From NCBI GenBank assembly GCA_023078555.1, contig CM041196.1, positions 3,162,001 through 3,226,000 of the forward strand: DNA of 64,000 nt, read 5' to 3'. The stretch comes from Ulva prolifera (lineage: Eukaryota > Chlorophyta > Ulvophyceae > Ulvales > Ulvaceae). The notes below the pieces were generated by a model. It searched no databases. It was given only the letters and a program-made list of their open reading frames with translations, and was not told the DNA's origin. A program made the translations under genes and the position numbers. Shown here in pieces: positions 35,616 to 47,339 of the stretch (its first letter is position 1; the number at the start of each line of letters is the position of its first letter).

Positions 35616-36370
35616 TCAGGTGACGACTGTGCGCATCCATTTCGTATACATGTCAGCGACGGTAACTCTGCCCTCACCGGGAAGCGCCACAGCAAAGCCG
35701 GCCTGGTCGCCGTTCTCTCGGCCCCCGCGAATTAGGCTCCACGCAGCGTCGAAGGCCGGGCAGTCCACCACGTCACCGGCAAGTGCCTGTGCCACAACGA
35801 TTTCTATCTCCGGCGTGCAATTCCCGTTTCTAGCACCCATACCGAGTCGGAGTCCGCCATCCTTTCGGCGCTTGGCACCGCTTGGCACGTGCACCTCCAC
35901 GGCAGCGTCCGGAGCATGTTACACTAGCGGGCGTGGCCTGCATGATCTCAGATCCAGATACAAAGGCAACGCGGTGATATCCTATGTGATACTTAGCCAT
36001 GTACAATTGACTCTTCCTCTGTAGCATCGTTCCTCCCGGCTGTACGGAAGCCAACTCGGGAGCAATCACCAAAGGTAGAATATGGTCCAGGTCATTGAGA
36101 AAGCGCATCAGTTTATGGAATGTGACGATTGCATATGCTCCCGTATCATTTGCCTGAGGTGGGTGTGCCATGATGGTACCACCATCTCTCGGGGGCTGCT
36201 GGAGAGAATCTGCGCACATCAGACTGTGACGTCGCTTGTGCGGGTACGCCCACCCTCTCTGGCGCTTCAAGGTGTCCCAACAGCCTTGCCGTTTTGTCAG
36301 GGAGAGCTTTTACGAAAGATTTCATCAACATCATTGTCTCACTCCCAGGCTCACATTGGATGCGTTGCAA
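35616..36370 (-). CDS. Unrecognised exon cluster upstream of IF-2
   Basis: Coding-like pieces on the minus strand. The lowest runs from about 35900 to a stop at 35616-35618 (GLRLGMGARNGNCTPEIEIV, DVVDCPAFDAAWSLIRGG, VTVADMYTKWMRTVV). Two more lie at about 36220-36020 (GAYAIVTFHKLMRFLNDLDH, ILPLVIAPELASVQPGG) and 36370-36260 (MMLMKSFVKALPDKTARLLG). They could be one protein, but I could not chain the junctions with confidence and recognise no family. If real, the gene ends only about 155 bp upstream of the IF-2 start codon, so the IF-2 promoter would be very short or overlap its 3' end. Confidence 0.4.
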
Positions 36371-37264
36371 AATTTTGTAGGAGGTCTACCACAGCAGCTT
36401 TGCATCAGCATGGATGTACTGATTGCAAGATATTGATGTTGTGAACCTTCAAAGCAGTTGCTACTTGCTCCTCTGCTCCAAGGCATGCGCTGTCAGACTG
36501 CCTGGCTGTTACGACTTCTCCAGCGTGAAATTGATGTGCTTCTCCAGAGGCTGGTGGCAGCGATCAGGATGCACGGGGCCGATGGCGAATGTGACATTTT
36601 GTTTCGTTTGGAATGTACTATCCCCTAGACATCCACTGATCTGTTGCCCTGGAAGTCAGTCCATAGACAGGTTGTTTCGCGGCGCTCTGCCTGGACATCA
36701 CAGCGTCACCAAAAGAAGCAGCAGTAGGCCTGCTGCCTAGACCACACAGGCTGCTTGCAGCAGGCCATGTGTGCTGCCCTTCTGAACACAGACGACCAAC
36801 GACCACACGCTTTGTTACCTTGTTGCAGGAATCTTACCAACCGTTGGCTGTGAGCCTGCTACTCCATTTGGCTGCGACGTCTGAGAGGATCCAAGGCCAA
36901 CAGGCCTCTCCAGGATGGCTGTTGATGTGGTCCCATCCGCTGCACACAGAGTCCATCAAGCACAGCTGTGAAGAGCCGTGCCGGCCATTTGGCTGGGTGG
37001 GCAAAGCTACACATGAATAGCTCAAAAAAGAGACTTCCGAAGCACACATACAGCAATCATAGATCAGGACCACATGGATCTGTGCCTATGCCCCCTTTTG
37101 CATGTACAAGGACAGGAGGTGTCACAGATTCCAGCATCGTAAGACTGGTTATGCAAACCTGTGTTCCTGTGCAAAATGACTTGCATCACAAGGAAGCCAT
37201 GAAAATCCAACATGCAGTCGTCACGATTCCGGATACTCCCCAGGAGTCTCTGGCAGGGTCGCAC

Positions 37265-40200
37265 GTGTATTCATTTTAAGCTCCTGCGCAACCTCTGGCC
37301 AAGCTTGTGCGAGTGAGAGCAATGCCTCGCGTGGCAGGCTGTACAGCTCACAAACAGTCAACGTCACCACGGACGCTGTCCGCCTGCTGCCCAGCCAGCA
37401 GGAGACCTCGCCAAAGTACTGGCCAGCTTGCAGCAGGCCGACTCTCCTGCACAAGCACTGCTCAGGTCTGCGCCTGCTTGCAGCTGCCTCAAGCGTGTGC
37501 AATGGTGAGGCGCAGAGTCACTGCGGGAGCTGGCTCTTCCCAAAGTTACCTCCGGTCAGCCATGCATTCACCGACAAGCCTTGGGATCCTCAGGCATGCA
37601 TACGCTGCCAGCAATTAATTTTGATCCGTCGACTTCCACGGGCAGATCCATATAGATATCGGCAAGGATGTTCGTGGCTGTTTCATAGTGGGACAGGTCC
37701 ACATACAGCCAGGCCTTGCTCCTTTGCACGAATCCCGCTGTCCAAGCTTCCTTCTGTCGTGGGCCTTGGCTCTGCCGCAAGTGCCACAGCTGATCCTGCA
37801 AGCCTGACAGAGCACCCCAATGCCTGCCACGCCAATACCTGCTCCATGCTCTTGCTGGTGTATGCCGCACGGTTCGCCAATCGGGTCGATCGTGGCTCCA
37901 GGGCCATGGGTCTGGCCAGTTTCTCTGTGAGCCCTGGTGGCCGCTGCAGTGCCTTGACTGATGCATATCCCAGTGACACTGCATGATTCGCACAGCAGGG
38001 CTGCACCTTGACCTTGTTGACTTTCCCGCATGTCCTACCATGCGGTCAACGATGCAGAATTCCGACGGCGAGTCTGCACTCTGCCGCACTGAGCCGGAGT
38101 CTTCAAGGAGGACATCCTTCGTTCCACCAGAAGTGCCGGCCACGGCCTCTCTCGAGTCTGCGACATGTGCAGGCACCAGTCCACCTTTATCCTCCTGCTC
38201 TGCCATGCCACTGAAGCGTTTGGGGTCACACCGTGTCCGCTGCAGAGCACTCCGGAGGCGGTCAAGCTACAGTCCTGCTGACTGAGATATTCTAATCCAC
38301 CACAGAGAGCACGACGAGGAGGGTGGGAACACCACACGTGCCAGCTCCCTAATTGCTCAACTGGGAAATGCAGCCACCTAATAACTGTTCATCTTGGAGC
38401 AACATTCACAAGCAACAAAGCTATGCTGTCGGTGGGATCATACACACGGAATACGATGTAAACCCTCAGTGCCATCATCGCTTCCTGGCAGTTCCGAGGA
38501 GCCTGGCTGGGAGCCACTGGGTGCGCCGCTCCACGAAACATGTTTGCTAGATGCTGTTGCCGAGCCAGAACAATGCCCTGCTTCCAGAGGCAGTCCCGCT
38601 TTATCCTTGGATGATTTCTTGATCGCAACAGCAGACAGTGCGGTGGATCGCAGCCGGCCCCAGCGAGGCAGCTGCTCGGTGCGTTGCACTGTGATCTGCT
38701 TCCACAGCATCTGTGCCTGGCTGTGCATGGTCGGACTCTGCACTCCCTTCATAGGCTGCCGTGTTCCTGAAGAGAAGACTACTCAGCTCTACCGCAAGAC
38801 GCCTTCACCAACATGACTCATGGTTGCGGGGAACGATCCAGGAGTGGATGGTACAACTCAACACCTTGGACTGGCAGTTGCAGCAGTCAAGCTAGACCGC
38901 ATGGAGCCATGCAGAGGACGTGTGTGCATGTATACGGTGACACGCAAGCTGAATGTCAGGTGCCAGGTGGCCGGTGTGTGTGCACCAGGTTGAGTAAAGG
39001 GGAAAGTTGCAAGTTGCAAGGGCACCAGGCGTGCCACAATCAACAGCCCAAGACACAGCTGAATGTAGAAGGCAGTCAACAGTTTCAATACATGCGCACG
39101 TGCCCTCGAAAGACGGTTTGCAGTGTTCAAGCGGAAGACACCAAAGGTTCAGCTCAGGTTATGCGCAGCCATGATGGAATTGCTGTCTTTGCAGGGGCAT
39201 TGACGATTCACGCGATCACGAAAATCTGAACAAGTGAGGAAATTCACCAAAAGTGCTGGTGGCCCTCATGCCTTTGGTGAGCCATTGAACACGCAGTAGT
39301 TGCATACCTGTAACATCCTGTACGACATGTACACATACTTCCAGCATTCCTTCTGCAATGAAGTACACTTCTGTGCTGTGGTCATGCTGCCATATCACAA
39401 ATTCGGCAGCAGCGTAATACTCAAGCTTCAGCTTTGGAATGAGGCACTCAAGAAACTGGGGATGCTTATTTTTGAAGAAAGGTATCTTGTCCAGGACCTT
39501 AGCGTGTACAGTGAGCAGCACCTGCAAATTGTGCCTTCATTCTATAAAACATTTGTGAAAGTGTCCGACAAGCCTCTGCTTTAAATTTAACAGCATACTT
39601 GAGTTCGTAGGGCTCCAGAGAGGCCAGAAATTATTTGACTATCTTCGGGGTGGACTTTGCGTGCAAGCACATAGTCATAGTATTGAACCAGCTTCTCTGT
39701 GAGAGCTTTGGGGATGTTGTAAGACCGGCAGAAAGACTCGACCTGGTGTTGGTACTCTGACACTCGTTTGGATTGAGTGTTGAAGCTCGTCAACAGTGCG
39801 CTTACCGTGCCAGTGATATATGCAAACACCGTTACACCAATCAGCATACCTGCACTCAGGAACTGGTCATTCACGGTCACCAGTTATTGCCGACGCCGCC
39901 ATCACACCATGCACAGCTATGCAGTCGCGGGCAGACCCACCATATGCACTTGCTTTACACAGTCATGCACCAGCATGTGAATGCTCTGCGATGCAGATGC
40001 CGCGACGTTCTGGTTCCTGGAACATACACTCAGATGGCGTACAGGTGTACAGTATGTACTGTTATGCATGGCCAAGATGCTTCAGCCCAACTGCTGATAT
40101 GGCTGTAATCATGCATACTACTGCTGTCTTTGGTTTGAGTGTGGCATTGTGCAAAGGGAGTGCTCCTGTGCTCCGTATGGGGCTTCAATCTATGGCAGTT

Positions 40201-42246
40201 ACTGCCGGTCGGGCTGTGGTGCGAGCTTGTGCCCGGCCTAGTGCCATGAACGCGTGAATGGGTGTGAGAATGGATTCCGAGAACCCGCCTCTGTCCTTTG
40301 TAAGTACAACTGCTGTCTTTGTATTGATAAGTGAACTTGGAGACAGAACTGTGCTCCTCCATAGAAGACAGCTCTGTACGTGCACTGCTGAGCTGTGACG
40401 CTTTACTACGACGCACTGAAGCAACTGTTTCATGCTGCCTGTGTCCGATTACTGCGTCCACCTGAGGTGTTGAGCAGCATTCTGATACGATGAATTCAGG
40501 TGTGTCGACCTGAGCTGCGCCGGCTCTTGTCATTATAGTATTGCTTGCATGAGCGCTGGGACAAACCTGCCATGGCAATCAGCTTCTCGGGGATCTGGAT
40601 AGGCGTCACATCTCCATACCCCACAGTTGCCATTGTCGACATAGCCCAGTACATTGATGTCACGTACCTGTTACAGCACAATCAGCACCCCGTCAGTCCT
40701 GGGGCGGACGCCAGGCATGCCCGGACCAGGTGCACTAGCACTTCCATGAATGTGATGTAATGCTAAGCAATCTCACAAGTGTTCAGGCAGGAGGATCATC
40801 TGTCCAGACAAACACAACGTGTGCCATAACTTCAAGGCAAAAGCAGCGCACCTGTCAACCTTGCTGCTTTCGTCCACAATTCCGGATGCTTCTACCCATG
40901 ATCTGGGGCTGTCGACTTGAAGGAGTGTAACATAGTGGAAAAGGCATGCAAACAAGTGCAGAACGAAGAAGACCGTGCACACAAGCGTGCCAATCTTCAC
41001 TGCTCCCCGACCAATTCGCCGGTTCAGGGATCTGACCAGCGTTGTTGCCTGCATAGCTAGTCATTCACCAAGCTGAGCGCTGGCAGGACAGCATATATGC
41101 TCTTCGCTGCCACATCAGTGGCGTGCTGAAACATAATCTTTACACATCAGTGTGTTTTGCCAGCTCACACAGCCTCAGTACAAAGGTTTGCAAGTTCGAC
41201 GGTGACCACTTTCGCGCCAGCGCAATGAGTTGGTGCAGTCCAGACAAACATACCACTTGCCTCTGGACACGGTGCCTGCGGAAACATGCAAGCCGGCCCG
41301 GTGAGACTGGTGTGGTACCTGGCTCTGCATTATGACTGCACAAGCCTGCTGACGTTCCAGCCAACCACAAGCGCATTGCACGCCCAACATGCACACACAA
41401 TTCCTGGGAGTGTGCTCGTCACACGGCGACTCAGCTGCAATTGAGCAATTCAGCAGATATTTGACACACTTCAAGCATGTTGCATTTGATCGACAACTTT
41501 TTCGGAACTCTACAGGGACAAGCCCACAGACATGCAGACCGGGAGAAGGCACCGCAGAAGGTGAGATTCACTGCATGCGGCAGTCACGATTGACCTGAGG
41601 ACAGGGGCGTGTGTACAGGACCGAAGCCAGTGAAGGTGTCCAGAGCCTACCTTCAGCAACCGCAGCATCCTCATGAACTTCAGCAATCGAATCACCCGAA
41701 CCAGTTTGGACATCCTGGACACCTTGAAGAGCCGCACAAGGCCGATTGCCTCGTTTGTGAACACAATGTCCAAAGGCAGCGTGGAGAGGACATCGAAGAG
41801 GAAATAGCCTTGCAGGTACCTCATCGCAATCCTGCGGTATGAGGCCACAGTGCGTATCACCCCGTCCGCCTCTTCTATTATGAACGCAGTACGGAATTTC
41901 AGGAACAGATCTGCGGTGAACAGTGCGTCCACGAGACATTCCCACCACCCTGCAAGCCGGCGGGTGCTGTGTGTAGGTCACTGGCGTTGCTCAAGGGCAT
42001 GGCTGCCAAGGCATAGGTCCCACGAGAGCAGTATGAAAAATGCTGTAGCTGAAAAGCACCAAGGAGGGACGTCCGCTCCACCTTCACTTCGAAACATATG
42101 GTGAATGGTGTCACTATGCTGACTGCCATGATCACAAGCAGCATTTGCACGTCCCATTTTTTATGGAACCGTGAGTGTGGGTGCACCACGGCCACAAGTG
42201 CAGAGTATGGGATGTCCAGGACGCCACAGTTGCGAGGCATGACCAT
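37265..42246 (-). CDS. Voltage-gated K+ channel with cyclic-nucleotide-binding domain (EAG/HCN/plant Shaker-like)
   Basis: Six minus-strand exons chain in phase. 42246-42060: pre-S1/S1 (HPHSRFHKKWDVQMLLVIMA). 41949-41651: S2-S4 (LVDALFTADLFLKFRTAF; S4 LFKVSRMSKLVRVIRLLKFM with regular Arg/Lys). 41048-40852: S5 (TLVCTVFFVLHLFACLFHYV). 40667-40567: pore (ATVGYGDVTPIQIPEKLIA). 39849-39599: S6 and C-linker (GVTVFAYITGTVSALL, SYNIPKALTEKLVQYYDYVL). 39521-39339: first half of the cNBD (KIPFFKNKHPQFLECLIPKL, YFIAEGMLE). The second half is at 37446-37265 (LLQAGQYFGEVSCWLGSRRT), with the FGE and Arg of the phosphate-binding cassette. About 1.9 kb lies between the halves; phases need at least one small exon there that I could not place. 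The N-terminus and the C-terminal exon (candidate ending near 36834-36861) are unresolved. GYGD indicates K+ selectivity. Confidence 0.88.
37997..38206 (-). CDS. Possible extra exon within the channel locus
   Basis: An open frame starting ATG at 38206 (MAEQEDKGGLVPAHVADSRE) continues through SEFCIVDRM to a donor-like GTAGGA. It lies in the large gap that splits the channel's nucleotide-binding domain. Its phase does not fit the next channel exon, so it may belong to an alternative transcript or be a chance frame. Confidence 0.2.
40160..40305 (+). repeat. Dispersed repeat family C, copy 1 (in a channel intron)
   Basis: GGGGCTTCAATC, CCCGGCCTAGTGCCATGA and GCCTCTGTCCTTTGTAA occur here with the same order and spacing as in 58272-58413. 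Confidence 0.7.
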
Positions 42247-43836
42247 CTGCATCACCAGCAGCTGTTTCCTGAAGGGTGTCAGCGGGAGTGGTGCCAAAGT
42301 GCTGCTGTGGCTGAGTGCAGAATTTCCTTTTCTCCAATCGAATCTACATGAGAGCCAAGAGCTTTTTGACACGCCATGTCCGACCAATAACTTGATGCCA
42401 TACACGGCAATTCTCGCTGTTGTCTATCTCTTTCTGCTCAGGGCATCCGCAGGAGGAAGTACAGCTTCGCCGGCGGGAGAGGTTTCCAAGGGCAGAGTGG
42501 TGTCGCAGCCAGCCATCTCGAAACCAGTGATGCTGACATGCAGGAGCGATCGCGATCAAACCTGTCCACATGTAATGTAAAAGCAGTTGGTAATTCTGCT
42601 GCTCAATTACTCATGCGGGGTGACATGCCCATGCTGTGAAACCCGTCTGCCATTGCACTGCTTTCCATATGCCTAGCCAGCAACCATACATCTGTCGTTG
42701 ATCAAGCGGCACTGCGCTCTGGCAAAGGCAGGTGCGCACCATGTTCATGAGCGCCTGAGCGTTTTTCTCATTGGCCATCTGAAGAATGTCTTGGAATTCA
42801 AGGTGTGCGGGTACCAGTGTCACGAACTGGGCCCAACATGCGAAGGCCAGCGCTGTGCCTTCGACCGTGCAGGCACGTAGCCCTTGATATAGTCGAGTAC
42901 TTCGAATGGCATCGAGTACATCTTTGGGTTCATCAAGGCCGATGCGCTGGCCACGCTTGATCTGCACGATGGGAGCACATCATGGTCCACGTGGGCCCTC
43001 ATGGGCGCCTGACTGCTTCACGGCAGCCAGCACAGCCAGGGCCAGGCAAAGGAATAGACCTTCCCTTCCCTTGGACAGCAACACAGTTGAGATGTATTAC
43101 AGATCTACATGGCCACACATTTTATAACATGTTCACCTGGACCTGCAAAGTAGCTGACAAGTGATCAGTCATCACTGACAGAGGGAAACCCACAGGAGGA
43201 CTGAGCACTCCTGGGCACCGGATGTGGTGTCGGACGAACGCTGGCAGCAAACCTGGCAAGCCGAAGCTCCGTTGAGCAGTAGGTCAACATGACAGAACAA
43301 GCCGACAGTCAGAATTGTAATTCTACGAGGGTCTCCACGAAGGTAGACCAGCCATGGCCGAACATGGGCTCCCGACTACACCCCCGCCAGTTGAACGCAG
43401 TCGATCTTCAATCCATGAGCAGGACCACTTTGGTCGAACACCGTGCACAGTAAGTTGTGCATTGAGTGCACAGTATGCTGCAAAGGTGATGATAAAGCTG
43501 GGGCCGCACCAAGGAACTAGTGTGCAAAGGAGCTACCTTGCTTTCACACACCGGGCGACCGACAGTGGCACAGGGGACCACCGCTTTCCGAGGCCTGGGA
43601 TATCTTGCATATGCCCCATTCTGAGACGGCTCTTGAGTTTCGGACGGCTCTTGCAGTCCACCTGCAACCGCCCTGCAGCCCCTCGCTTGAGCACGGCACT
43701 CCATGCTGCGTACAGAATCTGCCTGGCTAGATGCTGGCGGGCTAGCCAAAGCTGTAGTGACATTTATGGACGCGAAATGATTGGCATCGGGCAAAGAGGA
43801 AAGCCTTGCTGTATGCAAGTTCCTCAAGGAAGACTC
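42247..43836 (-). other. Region with possible channel or neighbouring-gene exons
   Basis: Two minus-strand pieces look coding. One lies after a GCAG acceptor near 42972 (GQRIGLDEPKDVLDAIRSTR). The other, near 42780, reads MANEKNAQALMNM before a GTGCGC donor. They could be N-terminal exons of the channel or 3' exons of the coiled-coil gene at 44 kb; phases were not reconciled. Confidence 0.3.
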
Positions 43837-44341
43837 GATAGCTGTCGCGCGATCATCCAGGTCGGACAGGTGTTTCTCAAGCCTGCGGGAGCAGCGACCT
43901 CATACTTGAATACGAAATATGATGTTTGATGAAGCTACACAACCATTCTCTGAGTACGGAGAATCTGCACCGATCAGCGTGCATGATTACCGTACCTCTG
44001 CATCACGACGCTGACATTTTCAGCCACTTCTCGGCCGACCTCGCGAGCCACAGATGATATGAGATGTTGTGTAGCTTCGTCCATAGCACGCATCTGTGGC
44101 TGCCTCCGAAGGCCTGCCAGCACACAGGTTCGTTGTCAGTCTCCAGCGTTGGCGGAAAAAGTAATCTGTCTGGACAGGAATGATGTAAACATCAGGAGAT
44201 TGATCTAAGGACTCGAGTGCACGTGGGCATTCCAATACTCGGGATCATCTGAAGCAACCAGATCGGCGCTGGACAACGGCCGCATGACACAGAACTCGAA
44301 GAGCGTGACAGCTGGCATCGTGTTCCCAGGGATGTTTTTGC
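43837..44341 (-). CDS. Unidentified coiled-coil protein, partial (three chained exons)
   Basis: Three exons join in phase on the minus strand. 44341-44223: KNIPGNTMPAVTLFEFCVMR, PLSSADLVASDDPEYWNAH, donor GTGCAC. 44093-43996: MRAMDEATQHLISSVAREVG, REVAENVSVVMQ, donor GTACGG. 43882 to about 43837: LEKHLSDLDDRATAIE. The joined helix-rich part has heptad-like spacing and looks like a coiled coil. Upstream coding-like pieces at about 44997-44905 (RFDFDDTEKFLSAEAIHSD) and 44780-44600 (ERLHPVEILSSKLRYGLRHN) may be earlier exons, and 42.7-43.0 kb later ones. I recognise no family. In-phase joins at consensus sites support a real gene on the same strand as its neighbours. Confidence 0.5.
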
Positions 44342-45431
44342 CTGCTTCCGTGGTGCTGCTGGGCTTTCGCAGATCCTCTCAGTGGCCCGTGCTGGGCATG
44401 CATGTCCAGGTTGCTGGTCAGTGCTGCCCCTGCACAAGCCCTGAGGAGCCTCCCATAGCGTGAGCGTGTGACATGCTCAACACTTGTTCCACAGAGTCTC
44501 CGTCTCAACCTGTGGCACTGTCACCACGCTGTGGTCTCTGAGGCATGTTGCCCCGCTGAAAATGTGGGTGCACGTGCGCGATGAGATGTTGACACTATGC
44601 TATGCACCGAACTTCGAGCTTCTTTTGAAGTACCCAAATCTGATCCCATGCACCGCAAAGGAGCACCACAACAGCCAACAATCCTTCGGGCTGTGTCAAA
44701 TTGTGTCGAAGCCCGTAGCGCAATTTGCTGCTCAGGATTTCAACTGGATGCAGCCTCTCCCATGCCTTGATGCAGCAAGCAGGTGTCACCACCATGCACA
44801 CTTCTCCTCCATATGTTCCATTTTCAACGGCAGTGACAGGTACTCACGGCTAGGATGTGTAGAACGATCAGTCTGTTATGGCACCTGCTGCTGGCTGCTG
44901 TGACCTCCAAGCATGCTGCTCTGCAGGCGATTCAGTATGATCGCTATGTATGGCTTCGGCTGAAAGAAACTTTTCTGTGTCATCAAAATCAAACCTCTTG
45001 TGTCTGTTAATGATTCCAGTCCAAATGTGATACTGGCATACATAAACGGGCATCAGCATGGCGAATTTGCGATAACTTATGCTGCACAAAGAGCAGTTGG
45101 CAAAAACACATGTCATGGTAGAACAAAGAATCGTGCTCGCAGCATTTACAGATGTGCTGAAAAGAACATTCGCAGTGTATGGCGGAGGGTATCACAGAAG
45201 GACAAGCCCGCAACACATGGGCATGCATAGGGATAGGCTGAATTGGAATGTGGAGCTGCAGTCAACGATTGCATTTTCATGACTGGTCGAAGCCACAAGT
45301 CCCATGCAACGTTTGAAACAACGAAAAGTCACAGTCAACACGGACCATACAGCATCATGTTTCCACACATAGGTTATACTTCAGCCCTGCTCTAGCAACA
45401 CTTGACAGTGGCATCCAGCAGAGCCAGTCTG

Positions 45432-47339
45432 CTACGCAAATGCCTCTATTGCAGACACTCCTTCACTCTGCATGAGCTCTGCCGCAGCCTCGACCTTGCC
45501 CACCCACACCTTGAGATGGCCTTGAAGTCCAGCCAGCTCCTCAGGAGTAAGGACTCGAGGAGCAACATGAGTAATATCAACAGAACTGTTGATACTATCG
45601 ATTGTACCTTCAACAAGACCAAGGGACATTGCCCGCATCAACAGGAACTCGACGCCATCGGAATCGAGCTGAGTCCGTGCTGAAATCATTGCTATAGATA
45701 TGTGTCGTTGATCTGGTGGCAGCCTGCATGAGATGTCATTTTGTGCCAACTTGCTGCATCGTACTGGGCCACCAGAAAGCACCCAGCTGTCTATCAATGG
45801 CATTAGTGACAGCACCAGAGAGCAAATTGACGCTAAGAAAGCAGCGTGTAAGAGGCGCACGCTGACACCAGGGCAACGAAGCTCATGATGGTGATCTTCT
45901 CCTTGAGCTTCGCCTGATTTTGCACCAGTGCTGGTTGTGAGTTCATTTGGGGTGCACGGTCGACGCACAGCTTGGAAAAACGATTCAAGTCACCATCACT
46001 GAAGCAATGCAAAAGCTCTGATAGCCAAACATAAGGAGATTCTTGCAAAGCGTTCAACTGCAAACAAAATACTTCAGCGTTGTTGCAGTGGCCGCGCAAG
46101 CCCATAAATGCCCGAACAGTGTGCACGTTGTCAGCATCAGGCAGCACTGTCGACATCGACAAACTGATGGTGCTCTGCGATCTAATATGTATCAGCATGG
46201 GGATGCTGCACCTCCACACTGTCTGCCACCATGACAAATCCATGGCAACATGCATGGTGACACCAATTGGCTGTGTGATGATAGACTGGGAGTGGGCTAA
46301 TACCTGGAAAACACGCGCAAAAAAGCTACAGTTTGGCATGCTGTCGCGCACGACGAGCCAGCATGTCGATGCAGCAGCTGGGATGTGTTGAACTACAACA
46401 TGAATGATTGGATCAAATGTATTGAAGATGCATAGTTGTTGCACACAGTATGTACCATCTCAGATCATCACTGGAAGTGAGGCCACCTGGCGCCCTCCCC
46501 TTGGTCACCCTTGCCACTCTTCACACACAACATATGTCTGGAGACCACTGTATAAAGGCGGAGGAATGGAAGCACACCACAGGGTGAAGAAGCAGCTCTG
46601 CAAAAGAGTAGATAGAATCGCCCAGGAGTGCAGCGAGCGAGATGTCTCGCGCAAGGGCAATGCGGTCATCCAGCGGCAGATCATCGACTGAAACAAAGCA
46701 CAGGTACTGCAGTGCTGCGCGATAGTACCCGGCAAAGTCTTGTCTTGCCTTGTTGTACAGGGCGGCAACATTATGGACAGCAGCAGACACAGACGGGTCA
46801 ACCTGCAAGTGAGTTCAATTCATTCACCGGATAAGCTGAATTCAACACATTAAATGGCAGACCCAGATTTGGCAGGGCCTTACCTCGGACATGGTGTCAA
46901 GTTTTTGAAGGCCAGCGTCGAGCAATTCCTTGCAGGTGTCCATGTGCGTGATATCCACACACTGCTCTGCAACGCTCATCTCCAAAAGAAGCACTGGTTC
47001 ATCAATTGGATGCCCCTTCAGTTCTTTCAAATCGTCTATCTGTTTCCGCAGCAATTCCACTGCCGCGTCGCGATCCATGTCTCCAGCAACCTTGTGCGCG
47101 AACATGGCGAAAGAAAGCAAATTCAGCTTGTGCCCAAAGTCAGAGATAAACTCCAAGAATATATCTTGCAACATGTCCGGGAGCACAGCATCGCGTTCAA
47201 ATAATGCTCGTAGCTTGACCGTGAGCTCATGCCATAGCTTTCGATCATACAAGCTGACGAGATCAGCACATGATTGCTGATCATCTACTTGATACTTTGC
47301 AAATATTGCTTTCAGACGATCGGTGGGCTTGTTGGACAT
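45432..47339 (-). CDS. RPN9: 26S proteasome regulatory subunit RPN9 (PSMD13), PCI domain
   Basis: Lid subunit of the 19S regulatory particle. Four exons join in frame: 47339-46884, 46802-46578, 46057-45861, 45723-45432 (1170 nt, 389 aa; human PSMD13 is 376). Exon 1 starts MSNKPTDRLKAIFAKYQVDD and holds the helical repeats (KLWHELTVKLRALFERDAVL; AVELLRKQIDDLKEL). Exon 2 gives YYRAALQYLCFVSVDDLPL and ALLGDSIYSFAELLLHPV. Exon 3 gives LNALQESPYVWLSELLHCFS and LKEKITIMSFVALV. Exon 4 holds the winged-helix part of the PCI domain (LPPDQRHISIAMISARTQLD, GVEFLLMRAMSLGLVEGTID, HVAPRVLTPEELAGL). Donors are GTAAGG, GTGTGC and GTGCGC. An in-frame upstream extension exists, but MSNKP matches the usual family start. 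Confidence 0.95.

Noticed and set aside
37997-38206. A separate gene inside the channel locus
   Set aside because: Only one open piece with a donor-like end; no partner exon or domain. Kept only as a low-confidence possible exon.
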